21,339 nt of DNA, taken from NCBI GenBank assembly GCA_946545035.1, contig CAMNND010000005.1, positions 1-21,339 of the forward strand, given 5' to 3'. This document shows, piece by piece, positions 13,884 to 21,339 of this stretch. The notes below the pieces were generated by a model that did no database searches, was not told the origin of the DNA, and saw only the letters and a program-made list of their open reading frames with translations. The stretch is from an uncultured Clostridium sp. GTDB taxonomy: Bacteria > Bacillota > Clostridia > TANB77 > CAG-508. The position numbers were made by a program, and so were the translations under genes. Position 1 is the stretch's first letter. Each line of letters begins with the position of its first letter.

Positions 13884-14516
13884 TTATTTATTACTTATAT
13901 GAATATTTTGAATATCAATTCCAAGCTCTCTTTGAATAATACTTTGAATTTGCGCAACTTCTGCAGTTTCAATTTTATCAGCTCTTACTACAGCACTTAC
14001 ACTCTGATTATTAATAAATATAATTATATCTTTAAATCCTTTATTTTTAATTAAATTTTCCGCAATCATTATTGAATTTCTTTGACTGTTAATTTTATTT
14101 ATTTCTTGTTGAGCATTATTCTTTTGCTCTTGCGAAACATCCGCATTTGCCATAATAGATTGATAAGATTCTAACATTTCAGAATACATCTTTTCTCTAT
14201 CTAATCTAGATTGTGTATAATATTCATCTTTCTCTTTATCTACCAAGTCTCCTTCCTGATTTATAACTTCCTTTGATTCGTTATTAGGCTCTTCGCTTGA
14301 ATTGTTATCCATACTTGCTTCTTCTTCATCAGTTATAACATTATTATTACTAACAAGTCTTGCATCTCCAATTCCAGCTACTTGATTGATTTCTTCTTTT
14401 GCAGAAGTTTCTGCAACTTGCTCCACATTCATTGAATAACTCATATATCCAATTGTAACAAGCATAATTGCAATTGCATATATAATGATTTGGTTTTTCT
14501 TTAACACCTTAACCAT
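13884..14516 (-). CDS. spoIIIAH: Stage III sporulation protein AH
   Basis: A mother-cell membrane protein that meets forespore SpoIIQ across the intermembrane space, forming part of the SpoIIIA-SpoIIQ channel. The 210 residues have one membrane segment at about 9-26. An acidic, low-complexity region and a helical stretch (about 90-140, YYTQSRLDREKMYSEMLESY) follow. A C-terminal ring-building domain ends with ADKIETAEVAQIQSIIQREL and IQNIHISNK, as in SpoIIIAH. The frame opens two codons earlier at 14522, but the ATG at 14516 is seven bases past AGGA and fits better. It is the last gene of the operon. No strong terminator follows. Confidence 0.92.
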   Translation of the reverse strand: MVKVLKKNQIIIYAIAIMLVTIGYMSYSMNVEQVAETSAKEEINQVAGIGDARLVSNNNVITDEEEASMDNNSSEEPNNESKEVINQEGDLVDKEKDEYYTQSRLDREKMYSEMLESYQSIMANADVSQEQKNNAQQEINKINSQRNSIMIAENLIKNKGFKDIIIFINNQSVSAVVRADKIETAEVAQIQSIIQRELGIDIQNIHISNK

Positions 14517-14531
14517 AAACATTTCCTTTCC

Positions 14532-15140
14532 TTAATTCATTTCAAACACTTGAATCTTATAGGTTGATAGTCCAGTTGCAGCTGCAACTGCTTGTGTAAT
14601 ATCAGCTTTAATTTTTGTGTTACTTGCTCCTTTTGCAATTATGATTGCTCCTTGTATTTGTGGGCTACTTACACTTTCTGTAACAACACTATCATTCGAA
14701 TACACCACTTCTTTTTTATTGTTAACAGAGCTAATTACTCTTTTACCACCTTCAGTATCTGTTTCTTCTGTTGTGCTAGATTGTTTATCTTCATTATATA
14801 CTGGATTAATTTTATTTGTCTCAGAATATGTTAAAAGAACTTTAACTTCACCTACGCCACTTATGCATGACAATATATTAGAAAGTCTCTCTTCTAAATT
14901 ACTTTTACCTACACTTTCATTTGTATTACTATATTCTATTGTCTCTACATAATTATTATTAATTTTTCCATTATCTTTTTGCTCTTTTTTCTTATCATCC
15001 TTCAAAATATAATTAATAGCAATTAACGTTATTATTAATATTACCGCAATCATTACTAAGTTTTCTACCGATTTTTTATTACTATTTTTATCAACTTTAA
15101 TAAGAGCGCTCTTTATACTATCAACCTTTTCTTTTATCAC
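14532..15140 (-). CDS. spoIIIAG: Stage III sporulation protein AG
   Basis: A 202-residue single-pass protein that forms a large ring in the space between mother cell and forespore. The membrane segment lies at about 28-46 (LVMIAVILIITLIAINYIL). The ring domain contains LEERLSNILSCISGVGEVKVLLTYSET (about 80-107), a signature of SpoIIIAG, then a charged insertion and QGAIIIAKGASNTKIKADIT (about 163-182). It ends LSTYKIQVFEMN. Slightly shorter than the Bacillus protein. The start is GTG at 15140, with GGGAGGTGA six bases upstream. It is followed by spoIIIAH after a nine-base gap to the first ATG. Confidence 0.93.
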   Translation of the reverse strand: MIKEKVDSIKSALIKVDKNSNKKSVENLVMIAVILIITLIAINYILKDDKKKEQKDNGKINNNYVETIEYSNTNESVGKSNLEERLSNILSCISGVGEVKVLLTYSETNKINPVYNEDKQSSTTEETDTEGGKRVISSVNNKKEVVYSNDSVVTESVSSPQIQGAIIIAKGASNTKIKADITQAVAAATGLSTYKIQVFEMN

Positions 15141-15157
15141 TGTTTCTCACCTCCCCG

Positions 15158-15763
15158 CTAATTAATAATAATATTTTCTACATTAACGCCGAAATTACTA
15201 TGAATTATATTTTTTATATTTGACTTATCATTTTCATTAACTACCTCGTTATTACATTCCTCATTTTTTTCTTTGTTAATAACAATCTGCTTTACTGTCT
15301 CTACAATACTTTGAGCATTTTTACTTTCATTATTTTTATTCTCTATTTTTTCTTTTACTTTAATTTTAATATGATTAATATTATATGTATCATCGGATGC
15401 AATTTCTAATTCTATCTTTTCTGGAATATAACCATTATTTTGAAGAACATTACTAAGCTCTTTTTCTAAGCTCTGAGAATATAAATTTCTAACCGCTTTA
15501 TCTGTATAATCTTGATTATCATCAATATTTTCTATGTTTGATGAACTTGCTTCAATTACCGCTTCTCCTTTATCTATTAGACTATCAACACTAGTATTTG
15601 AGAAAAAATTAAATACTGGTGATATTATTGTATAAACAATAAATATTCCAAACATGATCTTTATATATTTTTTAGATTTATTTTCTGGCAATATCATTTC
15701 AATTACAGTTGTTAGAATAACCGAAATAACAATTTCTCTAGACCACATACTTATTTTTTCCAT
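15158..15763 (-). CDS. spoIIIAF: Stage III sporulation protein AF
   Basis: A 201-residue membrane protein of the SpoIIIA complex. Two N-terminal membrane segments (about 9-25 and 34-54) are joined by ILPENKSKKYIKIMFGIFI, the conserved SpoIIIAF motif region. The rest is a hydrophilic, Asn/Glu/Lys-rich domain that ends with a small beta-alpha unit (IIHSNFGVNVENIIIN), similar to the C-termini of AG and AH. The start has a weak G-rich ribosome site (GGTGGGATGGTGAT) 16 bases after the spoIIIAE stop, so coupling to spoIIIAE is likely. Confidence 0.9.
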   Translation of the reverse strand: MEKISMWSREIVISVILTTVIEMILPENKSKKYIKIMFGIFIVYTIISPVFNFFSNTSVDSLIDKGEAVIEASSSNIENIDDNQDYTDKAVRNLYSQSLEKELSNVLQNNGYIPEKIELEIASDDTYNINHIKIKVKEKIENKNNESKNAQSIVETVKQIVINKEKNEECNNEVVNENDKSNIKNIIHSNFGVNVENIIIN

Positions 15764-15778
15764 ATATCACCATCCCAC

Positions 15779-16924
15779 CTATCCAATTCCATTAATATTT
15801 GAAATCTTAATCGTAAGAGTTATTCCAATAATAACCATTATTGACATACTACATAGAATTGCTAAAAGTATTTTAAATGTATCACCCATATGATCAAGTA
15901 AACTTACTATCTTTTTATCAGCTATTGGCTCACATACAGCAGCTCCTAAATAGTATATTCCCATCATCAATAATAGCTTTACTATCGGAGTTAAAGAAAT
16001 AGCTATTATAACAATAGTTCCAACGGTTCCAACTGCTCCTTTTAGTAAGCTACCGCAGCTTAAAACAGAATCCATTGCATCTCCTAATATTTTTCCAACA
16101 AAAGGAATAAGATTTGACACAGCTGTTTTAGCTGTTTTAGAAGCTACCGCATCTACTCGTCCACTTAATCCACCGTTAACAGAAATAATGGTTACGAATA
16201 TAGTTAAAATTAAGGCTATAACCCAAATTGTTGCAGATTTCAATCTTTTAGCTAATCTATCTATCTGAACTTTATCAGATATTTTAGATATTATTCCTAG
16301 TGAAGTTGATATCAAAATAATTGGTATTGCTACATTATTTATAAAATTTGATATCAGTGAAATCATAAATACTATTATTGGTTGTATTATACTAGCAGTG
16401 GTTATACTTCCAGTACTAATTATTAGAGTCATCATAATTGGGATTAACATATTGCAAAAGTCTGTCATATTATTAACTGCTTCTTTTACCGAATCTATAA
16501 TACTTGAAAAATTTGTTAGAACAATTGTTATGATTAAAATATATTGAACAAAAAATGCTATTTGAGATATGTTTTTATTTTCTAATCCTTCCGTTATACA
16601 ATTTAGAATACTATTTATAATAATTATTAGTATTATACTTGCAAATATTGTTATTGTATTTTTTATTTCTTTGCCAAATATTTGAATAATGTATCTAAAA
16701 ATTACTTTGTTATCTACTTTTCCCTTTAACGCATCTTTAAATAAATCCTGCATATCTACTTCTGATAATAAGTCTTCCGTATATTTATTTGATTCTTGAA
16801 TAAAATCTGTTATTCCTAAAGAATCTTCTTGTGTTTTTATTAAATCATCTAATTCATTTGCATATACAGAGCTCATCGTTATTAGAATTGTAAGTACTAC
16901 TGTAATAAAAATTCTTTTTCCCAT
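15779..16924 (-). CDS. spoIIIAE: Stage III sporulation protein AE
   Basis: A 381-residue polytopic membrane protein, the largest of the SpoIIIA set. A likely signal segment spans residues 1-22 and ends near SVYA. It is followed by an extracytoplasmic stretch (NELDDLIKTQEDSLGITDF, LLSEVDMQDLFKDALKGK) and then about seven to eight membrane segments. Typical for the family are GGLSGRVDAVASKTAKTAVS (about 241-260) and PFVGKILGDAMDSVLSCGSLLKGAVG (about 264-289). Length matches the Bacillus protein closely. GGAG lies seven bases before ATG. Its partners AC and AD are encoded just upstream. Confidence 0.95.
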   Translation of the reverse strand: MGKRIFITVVLTILITMSSVYANELDDLIKTQEDSLGITDFIQESNKYTEDLLSEVDMQDLFKDALKGKVDNKVIFRYIIQIFGKEIKNTITIFASIILIIIINSILNCITEGLENKNISQIAFFVQYILIITIVLTNFSSIIDSVKEAVNNMTDFCNMLIPIMMTLIISTGSITTASIIQPIIVFMISLISNFINNVAIPIILISTSLGIISKISDKVQIDRLAKRLKSATIWVIALILTIFVTIISVNGGLSGRVDAVASKTAKTAVSNLIPFVGKILGDAMDSVLSCGSLLKGAVGTVGTIVIIAISLTPIVKLLLMMGIYYLGAAVCEPIADKKIVSLLDHMGDTFKILLAILCSMSIMVIIGITLTIKISNINGIG

Positions 16925-16939
16925 ACACCAACTCCTATT

Positions 16940-17326
16940 TTATGGTAGTACTTTCAGTACTATTTCTAGCAAACTAGATATAATTGGTATAGATGTTGTT
17001 ATTATTAGTACTTTGCTTCCAATTTCAATTTTCGATGCAATTGCTTTTTCTCCTGCATCTATGCATATACTTGTTGCAAATTCTGCAAGTATGGCAATTC
17101 CTGTTATTTTTAGCATTATTCCGATAAATTTGTTGCTTAGTTTTATTTTACTTGATATTTCGTACACATAGTTCACCACTGCGGTTATCTTATCAAAACA
17201 TAGCGATAAAATAATAATCCCTGCTATTAGCTCAACATATATAACAAATTCAGGTTTGTTTTGTTTTAAAGTCATAATAATTACAAGAGCAATAAGACCA
17301 ACACCTATTATTTGTACTATATCCAT
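16940..17326 (-). CDS. spoIIIAD: Stage III sporulation protein AD
   Basis: A 128-residue membrane protein with about four hydrophobic segments. MDIVQIIGVGLIALVIIMTL and GIMLKITGIAILAEFATSIC (about 69-88) are highly typical of SpoIIIAD, which is thought to act with SpoIIIAC as the channel-like membrane part of the apparatus. CGGAGGA lies before the ATG. It is spaced 13 bases from spoIIIAC and 15 from spoIIIAE. Confidence 0.93.
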   Translation of the reverse strand: MDIVQIIGVGLIALVIIMTLKQNKPEFVIYVELIAGIIILSLCFDKITAVVNYVYEISSKIKLSNKFIGIMLKITGIAILAEFATSICIDAGEKAIASKIEIGSKVLIITTSIPIISSLLEIVLKVLP

Positions 17327-17339
17327 ATATTCCTCCGCA

Positions 17340-17534
17340 CTATAAATTAAAAAGTGTACGTACCGTGGTAAATAGTGTACTTATTTCTTTTATTATGATT
17401 GTAAGGACAATTATAACACCAGCTAAAGTGGTCATCATTGCTTGATCTTCTCTACCAGCTCTAACCAGTACTTGATGCAATACCGCAACCAGTATTCCAA
17501 TCGCAGCAATTTTAAATAGTAAATCAACATTCAT
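17340..17534 (-). CDS. spoIIIAC: Stage III sporulation protein AC
   Basis: A 64-residue protein with two membrane segments, the normal size for this family. VDLLFKIAAIGILVAVLHQ leads to VLVRAGREDQAMMTTLAGV, the SpoIIIAC signature loop, and the second segment follows (VIIVLTIIIKEI). GGAG lies before ATG. Its small size means gene finders may miss it, but its position between AB and AD is conserved in spore formers. Confidence 0.95.
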   Translation of the reverse strand: MNVDLLFKIAAIGILVAVLHQVLVRAGREDQAMMTTLAGVIIVLTIIIKEISTLFTTVRTLFNL

Positions 17535-17546
17535 ATGCTCTCCTTT

Positions 17547-18053
17547 CTATATAAGAACTATCATAATACCTAATCCAACAATAACACCAAGTTTTCTATA
17601 TAATGTTGTATTTTTATCTTTCAATAATGTTGCTTCTTTTATTTGTTCATCCAAAAAACAATTAACCAAGTTTAATTGTTTTAATTGTCCATTTATATCT
17701 GTACTTCCAAGCAACTTTCCAAGTGACTTAAGTGCATCCTTGTCCTCTCTTGTAAACGAATCACATTCATCAATACTATTCTCCCATGCTTCTCCTGCAA
17801 ACTCTACCTCCATTTTTAATCCAGCTTTTCTAAACACTATTCCAACAGGGCCATTTATCTTCTCTGAAATCTCAAGAAATAGATCTGGTAACATACCATA
17901 TGTATATGTTATTTTTGCTTCTAATATTTTTATTGCTTTTTTCATTTGTTTTAAATTATTTGCTCTTACAACATATTTATTAGCAATCTTCATTCCTATT
18001 TGGGTACTTGTCCAAAATATTAATATAAGAATTATAAACTTTATAACAATCAT
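17547..18053 (-). CDS. spoIIIAB: Stage III sporulation protein AB
   Basis: A 168-residue protein with membrane segments at both ends (about 2-20 and 154-167) and a soluble helical middle. Visible family features are MKKAIKILEAKITYTYGMLPDLF (about 37-59), ISEKINGPVGIVFRKAGLKM (about 62-81), DKDALKSLGKLLGSTDINGQ (about 104-123) and a short C-terminal segment after YRKLGVIVGLGI. The fold recalls GspF-type secretion platform proteins. GGAG lies before ATG. A 55-base gap separates it from spoIIIAA, the largest in the operon. Confidence 0.92.
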   Translation of the reverse strand: MIVIKFIILILIFWTSTQIGMKIANKYVVRANNLKQMKKAIKILEAKITYTYGMLPDLFLEISEKINGPVGIVFRKAGLKMEVEFAGEAWENSIDECDSFTREDKDALKSLGKLLGSTDINGQLKQLNLVNCFLDEQIKEATLLKDKNTTLYRKLGVIVGLGIMIVLI

Positions 18054-18108
18054 AAAAACTCCTTTATGTATATGTATGCAAAAGTTTTTTGAGTAGAACT
18101 AAATTGTT

Positions 18109-18993
18109 TTATATATTAATTATTTGTTTTACTTTGCTCTTATGAAGTTCATCTAAAAATATAATCTTATTAAATAGCTTCATATTTATTAATCTACTAA
18201 TTTCTCTATTTTTCATTAAATCATCCATAGAGCTTCCATGTGCTGTAAACAGGCATCTAACACCAGAGCAAACTGCATAATTAACAATTTCTGCATCATC
18301 TAAATTTCCTATTTCATCTGAGATAATAACCTTTGGTGCCATTGATCTAACCGCCATTCTGATTCCCAAGCTCTTTGGAATATTATCTACGATATCTGTT
18401 CTAATACCTACATCATTATAAGCAATGCCTTTATTAAGAGCTGCTATTTCATTTCTTTCATCTACAATACATACATCTATTCCTCTAAAATTAATTTCCG
18501 GAATACCATTACTGATTCTTTTAGCAATATCTCTTATAATTGTTGTTTTACCGCAACCAGGCGGAGAAACAATTAAGGTGTTATATATTGTATTATTTTT
18601 AGTATCTAATATATATCCAATAGCTTCGTTACTCGCTCCATCAATCTCATGAGAAATTCTAATATTTAAAGAATAAATATGGCTAATGTTTGATACTTTA
18701 TTATCATTACATACAACATTTCCAGCTATACCAACTCTGTTACCTCCTGGAAGAGTTATAAAACCATTAATAATTTGATTTTGATATGCATAAATAGAAT
18801 TATTACACATGTTCTGTAAAATCTTTAATATTTCATTTTGATTAATTACATATTTTAGAACAACTTCAATCGTCCCCATATTTAAAATAACTTGTTTACC
18901 ACATCTAATCCTTATTTCTTCGATTTTATTTATATTATGTTTTACTATTAAATTAACTAGCTCTTGTGGTAAGCACTTTAAAATAAAATCCAT
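18109..18993 (-). CDS. spoIIIAA: Stage III sporulation protein AA, ATPase
   Basis: A 294-residue cytoplasmic ATPase that energises the mother-cell side of the SpoIIIA-SpoIIQ apparatus; it is related to secretion ATPases. An N-terminal domain contains EEIRIRCGKQVILN (about 25-38) and GFITLPGGNRVGIAG (about 77-91). Walker A is SPPGCGKTT (143-151). VCIVDERNEI (174-183) and VIISDEIG (222-229) are the Walker B/acidic segments. TAHGSS (250-255) is the sensor-like motif. The start has GGAGGATAT before ATG. It is the first gene of the eight-gene operon. In Bacillus the operon is read by sigma-E; no confident sigma-E promoter could be seen in the 75 bases upstream, though GTATA/CATTATCAT-like sequence is present. 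Confidence 0.95.
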   Translation of the reverse strand: MDFILKCLPQELVNLIVKHNINKIEEIRIRCGKQVILNMGTIEVVLKYVINQNEILKILQNMCNNSIYAYQNQIINGFITLPGGNRVGIAGNVVCNDNKVSNISHIYSLNIRISHEIDGASNEAIGYILDTKNNTIYNTLIVSPPGCGKTTIIRDIAKRISNGIPEINFRGIDVCIVDERNEIAALNKGIAYNDVGIRTDIVDNIPKSLGIRMAVRSMAPKVIISDEIGNLDDAEIVNYAVCSGVRCLFTAHGSSMDDLMKNREISRLINMKLFNKIIFLDELHKSKVKQIINI

Positions 18994-19074
18994 ATATCCT
19001 CCAAAAAAATACTAAATAAAAAATAAAAAATGATAATGGATAATAAATAAATTTATACAGAAAAAGGAAAACAA

Positions 19075-19110
19075 AATGAAAAAACATACTATATTTCTAT
19101 AGTATGTTTT
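19075..19110 (-). terminator. Terminator of the YebC-family gene
   Basis: A 13-bp perfect stem (19081-19093 with 19098-19110) with a GAAA loop on the minus strand, ending in a T run. It separates the YebC-family gene from the spoIIIA operon. Confidence 0.88.
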
Positions 19111-19131
19111 GCATTTAATATTTATGACTAA

Positions 19132-19857
19132 TTATTCAGCCCAATTGTGATATACATTTAATACATCATCTAAATCATCAAGATTATCTAATAATCTTTG
19201 CATTTTTTCTGCGTCAGCATCGCTTAATTCAACAGTTGTAGTTGGAACCATCTTAACTTCTGCCTCTAAGAACTCAAGTCCTTCAGCTTCAAGTTTTTCT
19301 CTTACTGCAGAGAAATCTGATGGATCAGTTGTGATTTCATATATTTCTTCATCAGCTTGGAAGTCTTCAGCTCCAGCATCTAATGCTATCATCATTAAAT
19401 CATCTTCTGATAAATCAGTAGTTGTTTTATCTATAACGATAACACCTTTTTTATTAAACATATATGATACGCATCCTGTTGTTCCTAGGTTTCCTCCAGC
19501 TTTGTCAAATACATGACGAACATCTGCTGCAGTTCTATTCTTGTTATCTGTACTTGCTTCAACAATTACAGCAACACCATTTGTACCATATCCTTCATAT
19601 ATCATCTCTTCGTAGTTAGCAGAATCTGTTGATCCAGCTGCTTTCTTTATAGCATTATTAATTGTATCGTTAGGCATGTTAGCTGCCTTACATTTTGCTA
19701 TAACATCTTTCAATTTTGAATTACCTGCAGGATCAGGTCCACCTGCTTTTACGGCTATTAATAATTCTCTTCCTAATTTTGTAAATATTTTACCTCTTGC
19801 TGCATCGGCTTTTCCTTTTTTGGCTTGTATATTATGCCATTTTGAATGTCCTGACAT
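19132..19857 (-). CDS. yebC: YebC/PmpR (TACO1) family protein
   Basis: A 241-residue cytoplasmic protein of the YebC family, described as DNA-binding regulators and, for some members, as factors helping ribosomes through proline-rich stretches. It begins with the hallmark MSGHSKWHNIQAKKGKADA. GGPDPAGNSKLKDVIAKCKA, the NMPNDTINNAI segment, MIYEGYGTNGVAVIVEASTD and the middle NKNRTAADVRHVF then GGNLGTTGCVSYMF follow. Length is normal. The open frame extends 15 codons upstream, but GGAGG eight bases before the ATG at 19857 gives the start. It is transcribed from its own promoter, which overlaps the end of the GltD-like gene. Confidence 0.96.
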   Translation of the reverse strand: MSGHSKWHNIQAKKGKADAARGKIFTKLGRELLIAVKAGGPDPAGNSKLKDVIAKCKAANMPNDTINNAIKKAAGSTDSANYEEMIYEGYGTNGVAVIVEASTDNKNRTAADVRHVFDKAGGNLGTTGCVSYMFNKKGVIVIDKTTTDLSEDDLMMIALDAGAEDFQADEEIYEITTDPSDFSAVREKLEAEGLEFLEAEVKMVPTTTVELSDADAEKMQRLLDNLDDLDDVLNVYHNWAE

Positions 19858-19890
19858 GATAATTTCCTCCTTCTTTCTAAAACTTTGTAT

Positions 19891-19920
19891 ATTATAGCAC
19901 ACTTAGGGTTTTATTGTAAA
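19891..19920 (-). promoter_or_regulatory. Promoter of the YebC-family gene
   Basis: TTTACA (19915-19920), 18 bases, TATAAT (19891-19896) on the minus strand. The -35 lies inside the last codons of the upstream gene, and no terminator separates the two. Confidence 0.65.
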
Positions 19921-21167
19921 GTGTTAACTATTGCTTCTGCTACATTTCTACCAGCTCTTGCTGCATATGCAACTGTTCCCATATTTTCAGCTATATCTCC
20001 ACCTGCATAAATATTTTCTTTTGATGTTCTTCCGTTTTCATCTACAACAATTCTACCTTTCCTATCAAGTTCAACACCTAAGCTGCTTACTACTTCATCT
20101 TCTGGCTTAGATCCAATAGCCATTATTACATAATCACACTCAAGCTCATAATTAGAGCCTTCAATGTTAACTGGAGAAAGTCTTGATTCTCCCTCCTTTT
20201 GAACAAGCTCTGTTTTTATACATTCGATAGATTTAACTTTTCCTTCATCGTTTCCATTAACAGACAAAATATTATTTTGAAATAAGAACTCAACGCCATC
20301 TTCTTTTGCTTCATCAATTTCTTTTTGTTCAGCAGGCATTTCCTTTTCACTTCTACGATATACAACGTAAACATGTTCAGCACCGCTTCTTTTAATTGTT
20401 CTAGAAACATCCATTGCAACATTTCCACCACCACTAACTACAACTGTTTTACCTTTTAGGTCAATGATTGGTGTACTTTCTAGGTACTCATTTCCACCAA
20501 AAACTCCATTTAAGTCTTCTCCTGGTATTCCCATCTTAGTTGAAATGTTTGCACCAAAACTTAAGAATATACTATCAAAGTTTGCTTCCAATTCCTCAAT
20601 AGATAAATTTAGACCAAGCTCTTTTCCATATTCAACCTTAATACCAGATTCAAGAATTTTATCTATCCATTTGTTAAGCATAACTTTATCTAATCTAAAA
20701 TCAGGAATTCCATGATTTAATATTCCACCCAAAGTATTATACTTATCAAAAATAGTAACTTGAACCCCAGCTCTTCTTAAAAATTGTGCACAAGTAAGAC
20801 CAGCAGGACCACCACCTACTATTGCTACTTTATAATCTTTTTCCTCATTTGCAGTTGGTAATTTCCAATCATTTTTTATTGCCATATCACCAATAAAAGC
20901 TTCCATTTGACCAATTTCAACTGCATCAAACTTAATAGCTCTAATACACTTTCCTTGGCACTGTTTTGTATGAGGACAAATTCTTCCACAAATTGGCATT
21001 AAAACTGTTGTTTTAGAAAGTAATTCAAATGCCTCTTTATATTTTTGCTCCTTAATAAGGGCTATAAACCCTGTTGTATCATTTTCAAGTGGACATCCTT
21101 TTTGGCATGGTTTTGTTGGACATCCAAAGCATTCATTTGCTCTATTTAAAATTTCTTCTTCATTCAT
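19911..21167 (-). CDS. GltD-like NAD(P)H-dependent flavin/Fe-S oxidoreductase
   Basis: A 418-residue protein of the glutamate synthase small subunit / dihydropyrimidine dehydrogenase N-terminal family. The Fer4_20-type N-terminus has two cysteine sets, C13/C16/C21/C25 and C60/C64/C70/C74, expected to hold two 4Fe-4S clusters. FAD binding is shown by AIVGGGPAGLTCA (115-127). NAD(P)H binding is shown by VVSGGGNVAMDVSRT (243-257) with RRSEKEMPA (271-279). The end has IYAGGDIAE (386-394). No glutamate synthase large subunit lies next to it and it is somewhat shorter than classical GltD, so it may be a stand-alone reductase (similar to SudA/NfnB-type subunits) with unknown acceptor. The ATG at 21167 is preceded by AAGGAA with a rather long 11-base gap. 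Confidence 0.88.
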   Translation of the reverse strand: MNEEEILNRANECFGCPTKPCQKGCPLENDTTGFIALIKEQKYKEAFELLSKTTVLMPICGRICPHTKQCQGKCIRAIKFDAVEIGQMEAFIGDMAIKNDWKLPTANEEKDYKVAIVGGGPAGLTCAQFLRRAGVQVTIFDKYNTLGGILNHGIPDFRLDKVMLNKWIDKILESGIKVEYGKELGLNLSIEELEANFDSIFLSFGANISTKMGIPGEDLNGVFGGNEYLESTPIIDLKGKTVVVSGGGNVAMDVSRTIKRSGAEHVYVVYRRSEKEMPAEQKEIDEAKEDGVEFLFQNNILSVNGNDEGKVKSIECIKTELVQKEGESRLSPVNIEGSNYELECDYVIMAIGSKPEDEVVSSLGVELDRKGRIVVDENGRTSKENIYAGGDIAENMGTVAYAARAGRNVAEAIVNTLQ

Positions 21168-21186
21168 AAATCATTGTTTCCTTATC

Positions 21187-21216
21187 TGTATATAATTGTA
21201 TTATTAACTACAACAA
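21187..21216 (-). promoter_or_regulatory. Possible promoter of the GltD-like gene
   Basis: TTGTTG (21211-21216), 18 bases, TATACA (21187-21192) on the minus strand. The -35 overlaps the U tract of the preceding terminator. Confidence 0.45.
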
Positions 21217-21253
21217 AAAAGTTATAGTACATTTTGATTATACTATAACTTTT
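21214..21253 (-). terminator. Terminator of the gene ending at 21286
   Basis: A 13-bp perfect stem (21217-21229 with 21241-21253) with an 11-base loop. The minus strand continues TTTTTTG. It separates the partial gene from the GltD-like gene. Confidence 0.85.
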
Positions 21254-21285
21254 ATGATTTTTGTATTATTTTATTATAACTTTAT

Positions 21286-21339
21286 CTATTTATCAAAAGT
21301 AATTATATCACCTGTTGCTAGGCTCTTTGGTACATCTAT
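21286..21339 (-). CDS. C-terminal end of an unidentified protein (partial)
   Basis: From the window edge the minus strand reads IDVPKSLATGDIITFDK and then TAG at 21286-21288. A terminator lies 33 bases downstream, which supports this being a real gene end. Seventeen residues are too few to name the product. Confidence 0.6.
   Translation of the reverse strand: MDVPKSLATGDIITFDK

Noticed and set aside
18994..19074. Sigma-E promoter for spoIIIAA
   Set aside because: Expected from Bacillus, but the GTATA/CATTATCAT-like match is too weak in this T-rich stretch to call as a feature.

Overview
This is an AT-rich, low-GC chromosomal segment from an endospore-forming member of the Clostridia (Firmicutes). 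The evidence is a complete spoIIIAA-AH operon, strong GGAGG ribosome sites, TTGAAT/TATAAT-type sigma-A promoters, U-tract terminators and a lipoprotein zinc-binding protein. Every gene except one (the radical SAM gene at 2006-2920) lies on the minus strand, so replication probably runs co-directionally with the minus strand. Nothing seen looks like phage, IS, CRISPR, tRNA or rRNA.

Layout by coordinate. 1-1126: glmM (phosphoglucosamine mutase), cut off by the window edge. 1252-1896: a class I methyltransferase. 2006-2920 (+): a YhcC-like radical SAM protein that appears to be transcribed as a leaderless mRNA. 2921-3081: a convergent junction with terminators for both strands and a possible small RNA gene. 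3082-4434: an unrecognised 450-aa helical protein. 4555-5856: an orphan gene with clearly different composition, its own consensus promoter and a GC-rich terminator, probably acquired by transfer. 6057-6551: a COG2426-type small membrane protein. 6592-6888: no convincing gene.

6947-9858 is one zinc-uptake operon in the order Fur-family regulator (probably Zur), ZnuA-like lipoprotein, ZnuC ATPase, ZnuB permease. A perfect 7-1-7 palindrome is centred on the predicted transcription start, so the regulator probably represses its own operon. 9990-11861 encodes a wall-anchored protein of stacked bacterial Ig-like domains ending in a VPSTG sorting signal. It is preceded by four TTACA direct repeats (minus strand) at exactly 11-bp spacing, the architecture of a PhoP/PhoB-class binding site. 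Next come a membrane-anchored protein of unknown function and a PiT phosphate transporter, which makes a phosphate link plausible but unproven.

13884-18993 is the full spoIIIA operon (AA, AB, AC, AD, AE, AF, AG, AH in transcription order), encoding the mother-cell half of the SpoIIIA-SpoIIQ channel. 19132-19857 is a YebC-family regulator. 19911-21167 is a GltD-like flavin/iron-sulfur oxidoreductase. 21286-21339 is the 3' end of another minus-strand gene.

The most interesting items are the Pho-box-like array driving a surface protein, the leaderless radical SAM gene, the putative Zur operator at +1, the candidate small RNA at 2980-3063, the transferred orphan gene, and a hairpin lying between the ribosome site and the start codon of the 6057-6551 gene. 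No multi-gene system of an entirely new kind was seen.
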